64,000 nt of DNA, taken from Candidatus Hinthialibacter antarcticus (GTDB lineage Bacteria; Hinthialibacterota; Hinthialibacteria; Hinthialibacterales; Hinthialibacteraceae). Shown piece by piece: positions 9,847 to 18,124 of this stretch. Made by a program: the position numbers and the translations under genes. The stretch is from NCBI GenBank assembly GCA_030765645.1, contig JAVCCE010000059.1:62001-126000 (forward strand), written 5' to 3'. The stretch's first letter is position 1, and the number at the start of each line of letters is the position of its first letter. Below the pieces are notes generated by a model. That model saw only the letters and a program-made list of their open reading frames with translations. It made no database searches and was not told the DNA's origin.

Positions 9847-11733
9847 ATGACTGCTGTGCGTTTTTGGCTGCTCCCGTTTCTGTTTGTATTGACGGCAAAT
9901 GCAGAGGTTCGGATGGAACCTTGGAACGCCGAAACGGTCCGCGCCGGGCTTGAGCGCGAAGAGGCCTATCACCCCTATCCAACCTATCAGCAGCGCGAGG
10001 CGTGGGAGCGTTGGCGCGAGATGGATGTATTCGCGGACGACTATGCGCAAATCCTTGAAGACGCCGCAAAATTGGCCCGCCAAGACCCGCCCTTTTTACG
10101 CGCAAGCGACTATCTCGATTATCAGCGCACCGGGCGGCGCACTCTCTATCAGAATATTTTATCGCAACGCCATCGCTTTCTCGCTACGTTGGCGCTGGCT
10201 GAATGTTTGCAAGGCGAAGGCAAGTTCCTCGATCCACTGATCGACATTTTATGGGCGTATTGTGAAGAGAGCGACTGGTCGCTGCCTGCGCATACCGACG
10301 GATTAGTGAATTTTGACAACCCTCCAATCGATTTGCGCGCAACTGTGACCGCCGCTGAGATGGCGTTTTATGCGTATATATTTGGCGATGCGTTGCCTGA
10401 GCGGGTGCAAATGCGCATCCGCTTTGAGTTGGAGCGCCGCATTTTTTCGCCGTATGAAAAACAGGATGATTTTTTCTGGTTAACCAGTACGCATAATTGG
10501 AACTCCGTTTGTAATGGCAATATCGTTACGGCGGCGCTGTATCAGATCGACGACGCTGACCGTTTGGCGCGCATCGTGACCAAGGCGCAGAACGCCATGA
10601 CGCATTATCTGAACGGCTTTGGCAAAGACGGCGGCACCGCTGAGGGACTTGGCTATTGGAGTTATGGTTTTAGTTATTATGTAGAAGCGGGCAAAGCGTT
10701 GCGTAACTACAGCAACGGGCGCCTTGATTTGTTTGCGCCGCCCATCGTACGGGATGTCGCTTTGTTGCCGATGCGGGTCGAACTGTCGCCCATGAAGTAT
10801 CCCAGTTTCTCAGACGGCGGCGACCGCTACCGCTTTTCAGCGCCCTTGTTGTCATATCTGGCGGATGTGTATCAGAGTGAAGCATTGCGCACATTCGCGG
10901 CGCGATACCGAGATGAAAACCTCTCCGTCTCGAGCGTAGACGGCCTGGTTAAGATGATGGTCGATACCGACCTGCCAGAGCCTAGCGACAGCGTCCACTA
11001 TGAGCCGTTTACCTTTTTGAGCGGCATCCAGTGGATGATTTCGCGCGTTGATCCGCAAGACCCGATGGGGCTTGTGGTCGCCGCGAAGGGCGGACGCAAC
11101 AATGAGCCGCACAACCATAATGACGTCGGTTCGTTCATTGTTCATTACAAAGGCGAGTCGATATTGACAGACCTGGGCGCGGCGGTGTACGACCGCGGCT
11201 TTTTCAGCAGCAAGCGCTATGAATATTGGGCGGCGCGTTCGCTGGGGCACCCTGTTCCGTTGGTGAATGGCAAAGAGCAACGCGACGGAGGAGGAACCGA
11301 AGCCGTTGCGGCAGCGACGCATGATGTTGGCGTTGATGTGCTGCAGTCTGACATCACCTCCGCCTATCCAGCCGAAGCCGGGTTGAAGCAATTGGTGCGG
11401 ACGGTGAAGGTGCTTCGAGACGGCAAGGGCGTGGTCGAAGTGATAGACCAGGCCGAGTTCAATGAGAAACCTGAATCATTTGAAACCGCTTTGATGACCT
11501 ATGCGGAGGTCGAGCGGGTCGATAAGACGACCTTGGTGGTGCGTGGAACGCAAGGCGCGTTGCGGGTGCAGGTGTTGACCGAAGGCGCTGCGATCCATAT
11601 TGATGAACATGACGCCCGCGAGTCGAAATTGCGCGTGGGCAGCGACCGGCCTATGTTTCGGCGAATCGCGATTCGCGCTATGGACGCGCAAGCGCAAACG
11701 CAACTACACTATCGCATTGAGCCAATGGATTAA
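9847..11733 (+). CDS. Exported heparinase II/III-like polysaccharide lyase
   Basis: Probable polysaccharide lyase of 628 residues, exported to the periplasm by a signal peptide (MTAVRFWLLPFLFVLTANA). The N-terminal two thirds is an alpha/alpha-toroid with STHNWNSVCNGNIVTAAL and GGTAEGLGYWSYG, which hold catalytic-type Asn and Tyr residues. The C-terminal beta-sandwich begins with EPHNHNDVGSFIVHYKGE, the typical HNHxDxGSF motif of heparinase II/III and oligoalginate-lyase families. Start ATG 9847 is preferred over GTG 9820 because GGAGG (9836-9840) sits 6 bases upstream and the signal peptide begins there. The substrate cannot be told from sequence. The nearby sulfatase suggests sulfated glycans, but that is inference. 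Confidence 0.82.
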   Translation: MTAVRFWLLPFLFVLTANAEVRMEPWNAETVRAGLEREEAYHPYPTYQQREAWERWREMDVFADDYAQILEDAAKLARQDPPFLRASDYLDYQRTGRRTLYQNILSQRHRFLATLALAECLQGEGKFLDPLIDILWAYCEESDWSLPAHTDGLVNFDNPPIDLRATVTAAEMAFYAYIFGDALPERVQMRIRFELERRIFSPYEKQDDFFWLTSTHNWNSVCNGNIVTAALYQIDDADRLARIVTKAQNAMTHYLNGFGKDGGTAEGLGYWSYGFSYYVEAGKALRNYSNGRLDLFAPPIVRDVALLPMRVELSPMKYPSFSDGGDRYRFSAPLLSYLADVYQSEALRTFAARYRDENLSVSSVDGLVKMMVDTDLPEPSDSVHYEPFTFLSGIQWMISRVDPQDPMGLVVAAKGGRNNEPHNHNDVGSFIVHYKGESILTDLGAAVYDRGFFSSKRYEYWAARSLGHPVPLVNGKEQRDGGGTEAVAAATHDVGVDVLQSDITSAYPAEAGLKQLVRTVKVLRDGKGVVEVIDQAEFNEKPESFETALMTYAEVERVDKTTLVVRGTQGALRVQVLTEGAAIHIDEHDARESKLRVGSDRPMFRRIAIRAMDAQAQTQLHYRIEPMD

Positions 11734-11764
11734 CGCCAATCTAAATTGAAATAACGGAATAACG

Positions 11765-12058
11765 ATGAATGATGAACAACGAGTAACCTTGATTCCACCC
11801 GAACAAGAAGAACACCGGGTGTATCACCAAACCGTGGTGGTGCAGAACCAAGGTTCGTTTCTGTTTCCAATAATTACGTTGTTGTTTACGCTTTTTATGC
11901 CGCCGATCGGGATCATTCTAAATTTGATCGGCCTTATAACAGGCCCGAATCGCGGTTGCTTTTTGGCGATGATTATTTTTCTGGTTATTCCAGGGTTAAT
12001 CTTGTCATTCTTTCTGTTGAGTTTATTTGGCTTTACCGCGTTTCTATCTTCATTTTGA
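11765..12058 (+). CDS. Small two-helix membrane protein, unknown function
   Basis: 97 residues. A polar N-terminus (about 1-30) is followed by two hydrophobic segments (about 31-58 and 66-95) separated by a TGPNRGC turn. I do not recognise a family. ATG 11765 follows the heparinase gene by 31 bases on the same strand, so it may be co-transcribed. Its last 9 bases overlap the 3' end of the convergent methyltransferase gene. Confidence 0.6.
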   Translation: MNDEQRVTLIPPEQEEHRVYHQTVVVQNQGSFLFPIITLLFTLFMPPIGIILNLIGLITGPNRGCFLAMIIFLVIPGLILSFFLLSLFGFTAFLSSF

Positions 12059-12664
12059 CCCCAACCAGCATTGCCGGACTGTGCTCCAACGCGGGATGAA
12101 GCGTGGCGTGGTCCGGCAATATTCAACATACTCGTCTCCCCAGCGCTCGGTTAACTCGCGTTCTTCAAAAATCACGATCAAATATATCAGCCCCCAACAT
12201 ATCAACGTACACGCATACGCCGCCGGATAGTTTGCGACGAATGACGCCGCTAGTCCAAACAGACAAAATTCCAGATAGCGCGGGTGGCGAATCAGGCGGT
12301 AGATTCCATTGCGAACCAGTTCCGCCTGGTGATTGCGGGGATCAAGTTCTGGCAGGCCGGAAAGCGTCTTGATGGGAAAATAGCGCTGCCGGATCAACAC
12401 AATAACGACCGAGGCGAGGAAAACACAGACGCCCAGCAGGGTTGTATCAAAGCGATAGCCCCAATCCCATTGCAACAACGTCGGACAAAGCGCAAACAAA
12501 CCAACCATTAATGGCGTCATCATTGAGAAGACGAAGGTATATATCAGGGCGGGCCGAAACCGGCGCCAGAAATGAATGAACGGATGGACGATGAGCCAAA
12601 ACGCCATCGCAGTTGGGAACAATGAAATGATGAATGCGGCCAAACTATAGCGAAATAAATCCAC
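12050..12664 (-). CDS. ICMT-like integral membrane methyltransferase
   Basis: 204 residues with about five hydrophobic helices and the C-terminal signature of the isoprenylcysteine carboxyl methyltransferase/phospholipid methyltransferase family: NGIYRLIRHPRYLEF, then EERELTERWGDEYVEYCRTT, where the RHP and the EE pair are the family S-adenosylmethionine and substrate contacts. It probably methylates a small lipophilic substrate at the membrane. Start is GTG at 12664, with AGGAA upstream. In bacteria this family has many substrates, so no specific function is claimed. Confidence 0.75.
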   Translation of the reverse strand: MDLFRYSLAAFIISLFPTAMAFWLIVHPFIHFWRRFRPALIYTFVFSMMTPLMVGLFALCPTLLQWDWGYRFDTTLLGVCVFLASVVIVLIRQRYFPIKTLSGLPELDPRNHQAELVRNGIYRLIRHPRYLEFCLFGLAASFVANYPAAYACTLICWGLIYLIVIFEERELTERWGDEYVEYCRTTPRFIPRWSTVRQCWLGSK

Positions 12665-12736
12665 GTTGTGTTCCTAGATTGATCTTTCATTTATTATACA
12701 TGAAGAATTGATTTGCAGCGGGTAAGGGAAATTCTG

Positions 12737-12770
12737 GGTAGGGTGGGCTGCTTCGCGAGCCCACCCTACC
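12737..12770. repeat. Perfect 12-bp inverted repeat (REP-like hairpin)
   Basis: GGTAGGGTGGGC (12737-12748) and GCCCACCCTACC (12759-12770) are perfectly complementary around a 10-base loop. There is no T-run on either side, so it is more like a repetitive extragenic palindrome than a terminator. It lies between the sulfatase 3' end and the ICMT-like gene start. Confidence 0.7.
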
Positions 12771-12816
12771 GTGCTAGATACAACACAATAGGTGGCGAGG
12801 CAGCCCCTCACCCCAG

Positions 12817-12837
12817 CCCTCTCCCAGCGGGAGAGGG
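12817..12837. repeat. Short GC-rich inverted repeat downstream of sulfatase
   Basis: CCCTCTCCC (12817-12825), AGC loop, GGGAGAGGG (12829-12837), 13 bases past the sulfatase stop on the minus strand. The surrounding CCCTCACCCCAGCCCTCTCC type of sequence is a kind of repeat found between genes in many unrelated bacteria. It could add transcript stability; without a U-tract it is not a canonical terminator. Confidence 0.6.
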
Positions 12838-12850
12838 AGTAAAAAAGCAC

Positions 12851-14203
12851 TCACATTACCGGATACAACTCGCTGGGCGTACGCGCGTTGGCCAAATGGT
12901 TGCGGATTTGCTCCATGATTTCTGGATGCTGGTCGGCGATGTTGTGTTCTTCGCCGATATCGTTTTTTAAATTGTATAACTCAATCGGATTTTTGATCGA
13001 ATCTTTGCGCACCGCTTTCCAATCGCCCATGCGCAATGCTTGATGAAATCCGCGCTCGTGAAATTCCCAATAGAGATAGTCATGGCTGCGCTGTTGTTCT
13101 CCCTTCAACGCATTCACCATTGAGATGCCGTCGATGTTGCCGGGGATGTTTCCGCCCGCGAGTTCAGCGGCGGTGGGCAGGAAATCCCAAAACGCCCAGG
13201 GTTGGTCGCTCTCAGAACCGGCTTCGATCTTGCCGGGCCAGCGGGCAATCATGGGGACGCGAATGCCGCCGTCGTGCATCGAACGCTTGATGCCGCGCAG
13301 CGGGCCGTTGCTGTCGAAAAAGTCGGGGTCGGCGCCGCCTTCGCGGTGAGGGCCATTGTCGCTGGTGAAGAAGACGATGGTGTTGTCGTCGATGCCGAGC
13401 TCTTTGAGTTGCGCGAACAACTTGCCAACGTCGCGGTCCATGCGGGTAATCATCGCGGCGTGGTTTTTTGACATCTGAGGCCAATCTTTGTCGCGATACG
13501 GTTCTGTTGATGGGACCGGCATTCCATTCTCGCGGCCTTCATTGAATGCGTGGGGGATGGTATACGCCAAGTATAAAAAGAACGGGTCATCTTTATTTTC
13601 GCGGACAAACGAAAGCGCGTCGTCGGTGAAGGCGTCGTGCGAGTAGGTCCAGCGTTCAAAAAAGTCGCGCTCTTGATTGCGCCATAAAAAGTCGGGGTAA
13701 TAGTTGTGGGCGCGGTGTTGGTTCAGGTATCCATAAAAATAATCAAAGCCCTGTCGGTTGGGGACGCCGCTGGTGTCGGGTTCGCCGATGCCCCATTTGC
13801 CGACCAGCCCTGTTTTGTAACCGTTTTGTTTGAGTATTTCCGCAACGGTCACGTCTTCGGGCAACAGCGGATGGCGCTTGTTGCCGCGCACCCGGCAATG
13901 GCCGGTGTGGTAGCCCGTCATCAGGCAGCAGCGCGAGGGCGCGCACACAGTCGAACCTGCGTAAACGTCAGTGAAGCGCATTCCTTCAGCGGCCATGCGG
14001 TCGATGTTCGGCGTTTGGATGGTTTTTTGTCCGTAGCAACCGAGGTCGCCGTAACCCAGATCATCAACCATAATGAAGATGATGTTCGGTTTGTCGTTTT
14101 GTGCGGATACGGGCTGCGCACCGGTAAATGAGAGGCCTGAGGCTGCGCCCAATGCTCCCGCTGATGTGTTTTGGATAAACCGCCGCCGATTTAGATTGCT
14201 CAT
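12851..14203 (-). CDS. Exported sulfatase (arylsulfatase A family)
   Basis: Hydrolyses sulfate esters, probably of glycans, outside the cytoplasm; 450 residues. A Tat-type signal (NRRRFIQNTSAGALGAASGL) opens the protein. NIIFIMVDDLGYGDLGCYG carries the metal-binding aspartates, and CAPSR is the C-x-P-S-R motif whose cysteine is converted to formylglycine. FFTSDNGPH supplies further metal ligands. Start ATG 14203 is chosen because AGGAGG (14211-14216) precedes it and the Tat signal starts there; a longer frame begins at 14365. Activation needs a formylglycine-generating enzyme, and a gene with that domain lies at the far end of this window. It is divergent from the SGNH hydrolase gene. Confidence 0.92.
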   Translation of the reverse strand: MSNLNRRRFIQNTSAGALGAASGLSFTGAQPVSAQNDKPNIIFIMVDDLGYGDLGCYGQKTIQTPNIDRMAAEGMRFTDVYAGSTVCAPSRCCLMTGYHTGHCRVRGNKRHPLLPEDVTVAEILKQNGYKTGLVGKWGIGEPDTSGVPNRQGFDYFYGYLNQHRAHNYYPDFLWRNQERDFFERWTYSHDAFTDDALSFVRENKDDPFFLYLAYTIPHAFNEGRENGMPVPSTEPYRDKDWPQMSKNHAAMITRMDRDVGKLFAQLKELGIDDNTIVFFTSDNGPHREGGADPDFFDSNGPLRGIKRSMHDGGIRVPMIARWPGKIEAGSESDQPWAFWDFLPTAAELAGGNIPGNIDGISMVNALKGEQQRSHDYLYWEFHERGFHQALRMGDWKAVRKDSIKNPIELYNLKNDIGEEHNIADQHPEIMEQIRNHLANARTPSELYPVM

Positions 14204-14377
14204 GTCTCCGCCTCCTAAAGACGATTTCAATATGATTAGAACATTGCGTTTCGCTATCTTACCATGCAGAGAAAATGCTTGGCTACAGCCGTGGGCTTTT
14301 CCGTCCGGGCTATTTGCATCCGTCTGAATCGCTGTCAGAATGAACCATGCTTTTCCATTATTCAAACGAGAGATGAA

Positions 14378-15484
14378 ATGAAACAGGTCCAGTACATCGT
14401 CTTTTTTTGCCTATTGATTTTTATGGTTGTTACTTCGGTTGTCGGCACGGCGACGGTCGGGTTTGCTTTTTTAGAGTGGCGGGCAACGCCCATTGAGAAA
14501 GAAGTAAAACTCGACGCATCAAAAGTCGATCTGGCGCCGGAGCTGGTTCCCTACGTCATGTTCGGTTCGCCAAAAAATACAACATGGCATGAAGTGTTCA
14601 TGCCTGCGTATGAGGGCGACGAGAACCCGCCGACCATTGCGCTCAATGAACACCGCTTTCGCTATGGGGCGCTTGATCTCGCCAAGCCGGACGACGAGCG
14701 CAGAATTTTTATGTTGGGCGGCTCTGTTGTGTTCTATGGGCATACCAACGAAACCACCATTGCGGGCTATTTGGAAGAAAAACTCAATTCACAAAACAAC
14801 CAGGCAACTCACGTCGTCAACGCCGGCGTGACCGGGTATATCTCCGAGCAGGAACTGGTATTGCTGACGACGAAGATTTTGGATTTCAGCCCTGACGCGG
14901 TGATTGTGTTTGACGGCTTCAATGATTTTTTGATGCCGACCTCGTATGGGTTAGAACTCGGCCAACCGTTTAAGTTCGATACCTTAGAACTGGCGTGGTA
15001 TGAGTCGAAAGACATGCTGCGGCGGCTTGCGGCGCAGCCCTTTCACCGGCACATGCTGGCGGGGTCTCACTTCATGCGTCGCTTTTCGCCTCACTGGTCG
15101 TACGTACGCTTCTTGCGCGATGATGAAATAGACAAAGAGAAGAATATGCAACCGCCGCAACCTTTAGCGATGGCGGAGCATTTAATGAACAACTGGCGCA
15201 AAATGGCGAAGCAACTCGAAGCGTATCGCATCGGCGGTTTATTTATTTTACAGCCGTTTAGTATGTCAGACAGCGGCGACTATGACGTACAGTATGGCGC
15301 CGTTGAAGCGGCGCTGCCGCAGCTCAACGCCGATTTTGCGCACTGCCAGCCAGCGATACAATTTAAATCCTATCGCAATGTAATGGCTGAAAAGAAAGCG
15401 TTGTTTTATGACGTCGTTCATACCTACGACGAAGGCAACCGCTATTACGCCGAGCTGATGGCGCGCGATCTGAGATTGCAATAA
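14378..15484 (+). CDS. Membrane-anchored or exported SGNH/GDSL hydrolase
   Basis: Esterase or acetylhydrolase-like protein of 368 residues. An N-terminal hydrophobic segment (about 6-30) is a membrane anchor or signal. SGNH blocks: RRIFMLGGSVVFYG (GGSV in place of GDS, nucleophile Ser), VVNAGVTGY (Gly), VIVFDGFNDF (GxND, Asn) and DVVHTYDEGN (Asp/His pair). This layout is common in proteins that modify surface polysaccharides. ATG 14378 starts the hydrophobic segment; a longer frame from 14264 would overlap the divergent promoter region of the sulfatase gene. Substrate unknown. Confidence 0.75.
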   Translation: MKQVQYIVFFCLLIFMVVTSVVGTATVGFAFLEWRATPIEKEVKLDASKVDLAPELVPYVMFGSPKNTTWHEVFMPAYEGDENPPTIALNEHRFRYGALDLAKPDDERRIFMLGGSVVFYGHTNETTIAGYLEEKLNSQNNQATHVVNAGVTGYISEQELVLLTTKILDFSPDAVIVFDGFNDFLMPTSYGLELGQPFKFDTLELAWYESKDMLRRLAAQPFHRHMLAGSHFMRRFSPHWSYVRFLRDDEIDKEKNMQPPQPLAMAEHLMNNWRKMAKQLEAYRIGGLFILQPFSMSDSGDYDVQYGAVEAALPQLNADFAHCQPAIQFKSYRNVMAEKKALFYDVVHTYDEGNRYYAELMARDLRLQ

Positions 15485-15918
15485 CACGCTGCCTTATTTT
15501 TTCAACGCAGCCGTCTAAGTCAGAGTTAGGATCGTCGCGAGAAGGGTCTTGTTTTTAGGCCCATCCAGTAAGTGAGTCCTTACATTGATGGATGGCCGTT
15601 ATTTTGATTACGAGAATGAATTCCAGCATATCAAAAATAGACAAACCTATTCAGGCAACCACTATAAATACTCGATTTGATACCCTGCTGCTTGCGGCGG
15701 GGTTTTTCATTCCCGCTTCTAATCCGCGCTATTTTGTCAAATGCTCTCTCTCGATTTTAGAAACGACTCTCAAATTGAGAGAGTGGATTCCAGCAATTTG
15801 TATCAAGTCGCCTTTTGAAATGACGATATCTAATTATGAACAAAATGAGTATTTGGTCTTTTATTTGCAACAATTAGTTACAGGATTAGGGTTGAATAAG
15901 CGACAGAGGAGAGGCGAC
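15485..15918. other. 434-base stretch without a supported gene
   Basis: An open frame runs through 15592-15918 and joins the next gene, but its peptide has no membrane or family pattern and the next gene has its own strong ribosome binding site at 15905-15914. The stretch holds copy 2 of the 34-bp dispersed repeat. I see no RNA gene here. Confidence 0.6.
15562..15595 (-). repeat. 34-bp dispersed repeat, copy 2
   Basis: The reverse complement matches 7451-7484 at 31 of 34 positions. Read on the plus strand, CATCCA...TGGATG and GTAAG...CTTAC form nested arms of a small imperfect hairpin. Two copies in 64 kb, both intergenic and in opposite orientation, suggest a genome-wide family. Confidence 0.6.
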
Positions 15919-16305
15919 ATGCAATTAGATTTCTTTAACAACTCCAGCTATAGTATCGAGATTTTCATTTATACGCTGCTCGCAATTAGCGTGGTGATCG
16001 CCGCTACGGTGTATGGCAACAACAAGTACCAATGGTTTCAAAAGATCAGCCGCTTTCGCGATGAGATGCACTCGCTGCAATTGGGCGCTGCCGATGAGGC
16101 GCTGCTGAGCGACCTGGTGCGCCGCTACATGATGAAAGAACCTAGTGAAGCGCTGGCGTCGCTGCCGCTGTTTGATGAACTCGCCCAAAAAGAAATCCAG
16201 CGAGTGTTATCCAGCCCCGGTTCGAGTGAAGCCAAAGAAGACTTTGTCAAACGTATTTATGAAATTCGCCAAAAAGCGTTTTTCCCGGAATGGGTTACAA
16301 ATTAA
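15919..16305 (+). CDS. Small single-pass membrane protein, unknown function
   Basis: 128 residues. A short polar N-terminus, one membrane helix (about 11-32) and a helical cytoplasmic or periplasmic domain with several acidic/basic heptads (ISRFRDEMHSLQLGAADEAL, then LFDELAQKEIQRVL). I recognise no family. ATG 15919 is preceded by AGAGGAGAGG, an excellent ribosome binding site, and this sets the start even though the frame stays open upstream to 15592. It appears to be a single-gene unit. Confidence 0.65.
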   Translation: MQLDFFNNSSYSIEIFIYTLLAISVVIAATVYGNNKYQWFQKISRFRDEMHSLQLGAADEALLSDLVRRYMMKEPSEALASLPLFDELAQKEIQRVLSSPGSSEAKEDFVKRIYEIRQKAFFPEWVTN

Positions 16306-16443
16306 TCCAAGAAAAATTTCCCACTCGGCGCTGGAATCACAGAGATGCCCACTGTTGTTCCGGCGCGTCCCCCTTCTAGAGCACGAATAACAATTCAAAC
16401 ATCCATACGCCATTTTCTAAATTCTAATCGTCAACGTTGTTGT

Positions 16444-16860
16444 TTACATTACTTCGACTTCTACGCGGGGAACGGATGTAATGGAGAGCGCATGTTTTAC
16501 GCCGTTGTAGATTGTCGGCGCATTCGCATCATGTTGAATGCTGAATGATACGCCTTGCGCGCTGACGTCAATTGAACGTAGCGGCGAACCGGAACGTGCA
16601 AATAGCAGGGTGCGGATTCGTGGGCGCAGTTTTTTTACCATTGATAAAGCGGTCGCGTTGTGAAACGCCGGGTAGGTTTCGTCATAAATGAGTAAGTCGC
16701 AGTTTTTCGCGACTGCATCTGCGATGGCTTCGCCTGGGTCGTCTTGGTGAAACAGCGAGGCGCCGTGGGGGGTGAGCGACGCAAGGATCCGCGATAACAA
16801 GACCGCGTCTTGCGTCATAATATAAATCTTCTTGCCGTAAAGTACGCCTTTAGGATTCAT
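16444..16860 (-). CDS. Degenerate receiver-domain (CheY-like) protein
   Basis: 138 residues with the alternating beta/alpha pattern of a response-regulator receiver domain and no output domain. Strand 1 is KKIYIMTQDAV, where the usual acidic pair is reduced to one Asp. DLLIYDETYP holds an Asp at the phospho-acceptor position. The position of the conserved Lys (VSFSIQHD) is not Lys. Loss of these residues suggests phosphorylation is impaired or absent. ATG 16860 has AGGAAAG upstream. No kinase gene is adjacent; the only histidine kinase in the window is 16 kb away. Confidence 0.55.
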   Translation of the reverse strand: MNPKGVLYGKKIYIMTQDAVLLSRILASLTPHGASLFHQDDPGEAIADAVAKNCDLLIYDETYPAFHNATALSMVKKLRPRIRTLLFARSGSPLRSIDVSAQGVSFSIQHDANAPTIYNGVKHALSITSVPRVEVEVM

Positions 16861-17139
16861 CTTTTTTCTTTCCTGTGTTGTTACACATTTCTGTCGGGCG
16901 CTTCTTCTATTAAAACAGTATCACAACGTGTAGAGGTTCGTCTTGTTATTCGCCCTTTTGCTTGTTCAATTTAATTATATCGCGCATGATATGCAGATGC
17001 CTAATTCGGTTTGATTCTTACAGTTGATTGTCAATTTGATAAATTTGATTGTTGGCGAGACACTTCAACGATAGCAAGCGTATACTATGAGCAGCGTCGC
17101 CGGAGTTATTTTGAACCATGATTGAAAACGGTGAAACGT

Positions 17140-17982
17140 ATGGATGCCGTAAAAGAAAATCCCTTACTTGATATCGCCCGGCGTTTGCGTTTGCGCATTC
17201 AATTGAATGAGACCGTGACCGATGCGCTTGATGAGTTCTCGGGGAAAATTCGTACGAACGCCGGATGGTTTGATAAGCCGGATGAAGTGCAGAATTTTAT
17301 TCATAAATTCCGCGACTATCTTCAGTCTTACTCATTAATCATTCAAAAAATCTTAAAACAAATTGAAGATGAAATTACAGAAGACCACATCCATTCGCTG
17401 CGAAACATCTCCAACCGCAATGATGTGGAACTGCAGCGCTGTTTTCAGTTTCAACGGTTTGCGATTGCGCGCGGCGCGAATGAAACGCAGGCGGAACCGA
17501 TCTTGCAAAAGATATATACGACGATACGCGACCGCATCGAAACCGATAAAGACTTGGGTGCGCTGATCGCTGATATGCTGCGCTTCGTACAAGCCCAAAC
17601 CGAGCATGATGCGCCTGAACAAACCGTCCACGACGGGCCGCATGGGCCCCGAATGGCGCTTCGCAGCAAAGATGTAGAGGATGAGTCGACGGGAGAGAAA
17701 GCCTACAAGTTAATCATCACTTTTTTCATTGCGACAAACCTCGGACGAATCATCGCATTAAGCGCATTTATCTGTATTGGGATTTCTTTTGCCATGAACT
17801 ACACCCAGAAAGGCCCTGGAATGATTGACGCCATTTCTAACTCGGATTTTGAAAAAGAAGCAGCGGAATTGGATGGCCCGAAAAAACCTAATTTGAGTGA
17901 AGACAGTCTGTTAGAAATGGTTCCTGTGTCAAAAGATATAATCTCGCCTACAAAAGAACAGAAGGCTCCCCGAGAACCTTAG
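17140..17982 (+). CDS. Unknown protein with one membrane helix
   Basis: About 280 residues, family not recognised. The first 180 residues look all-helical (for example FIHKFRDYLQSYSLIIQKIL). One membrane segment lies near residues 190-218 (LIITFFIATNLGRIIALSAF), and the tail is acidic and Pro/Lys-rich. ATG 17140 is given; in-frame TTG 17122 is an alternative, and neither has a clear ribosome binding site. The 279 bases upstream show nothing but AT-rich sequence. It lies alone between the receiver-domain gene and the seven-gene operon. Confidence 0.55.
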   Translation: MDAVKENPLLDIARRLRLRIQLNETVTDALDEFSGKIRTNAGWFDKPDEVQNFIHKFRDYLQSYSLIIQKILKQIEDEITEDHIHSLRNISNRNDVELQRCFQFQRFAIARGANETQAEPILQKIYTTIRDRIETDKDLGALIADMLRFVQAQTEHDAPEQTVHDGPHGPRMALRSKDVEDESTGEKAYKLIITFFIATNLGRIIALSAFICIGISFAMNYTQKGPGMIDAISNSDFEKEAAELDGPKKPNLSEDSLLEMVPVSKDIISPTKEQKAPREP

Positions 17983-18124
17983 TCGCTAATTACCCATACT
18001 TTATTAACTTTATAAAGTATAAACTCAATAAAGTGAGTCGGTTATTTGATGTATTCCTGTTGAATCCCCATATCACGTCGAGTATCATTCCAGTATGTTA
18101 TTTTATGGGGAGTGAACAACATCA

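Noticed and set aside
15592-15918. N-terminal extension of the small membrane protein gene
   Set aside because: A strong ribosome binding site at 15905-15914 and a membrane helix just after ATG 15919 set the start; the extension crosses a dispersed repeat.
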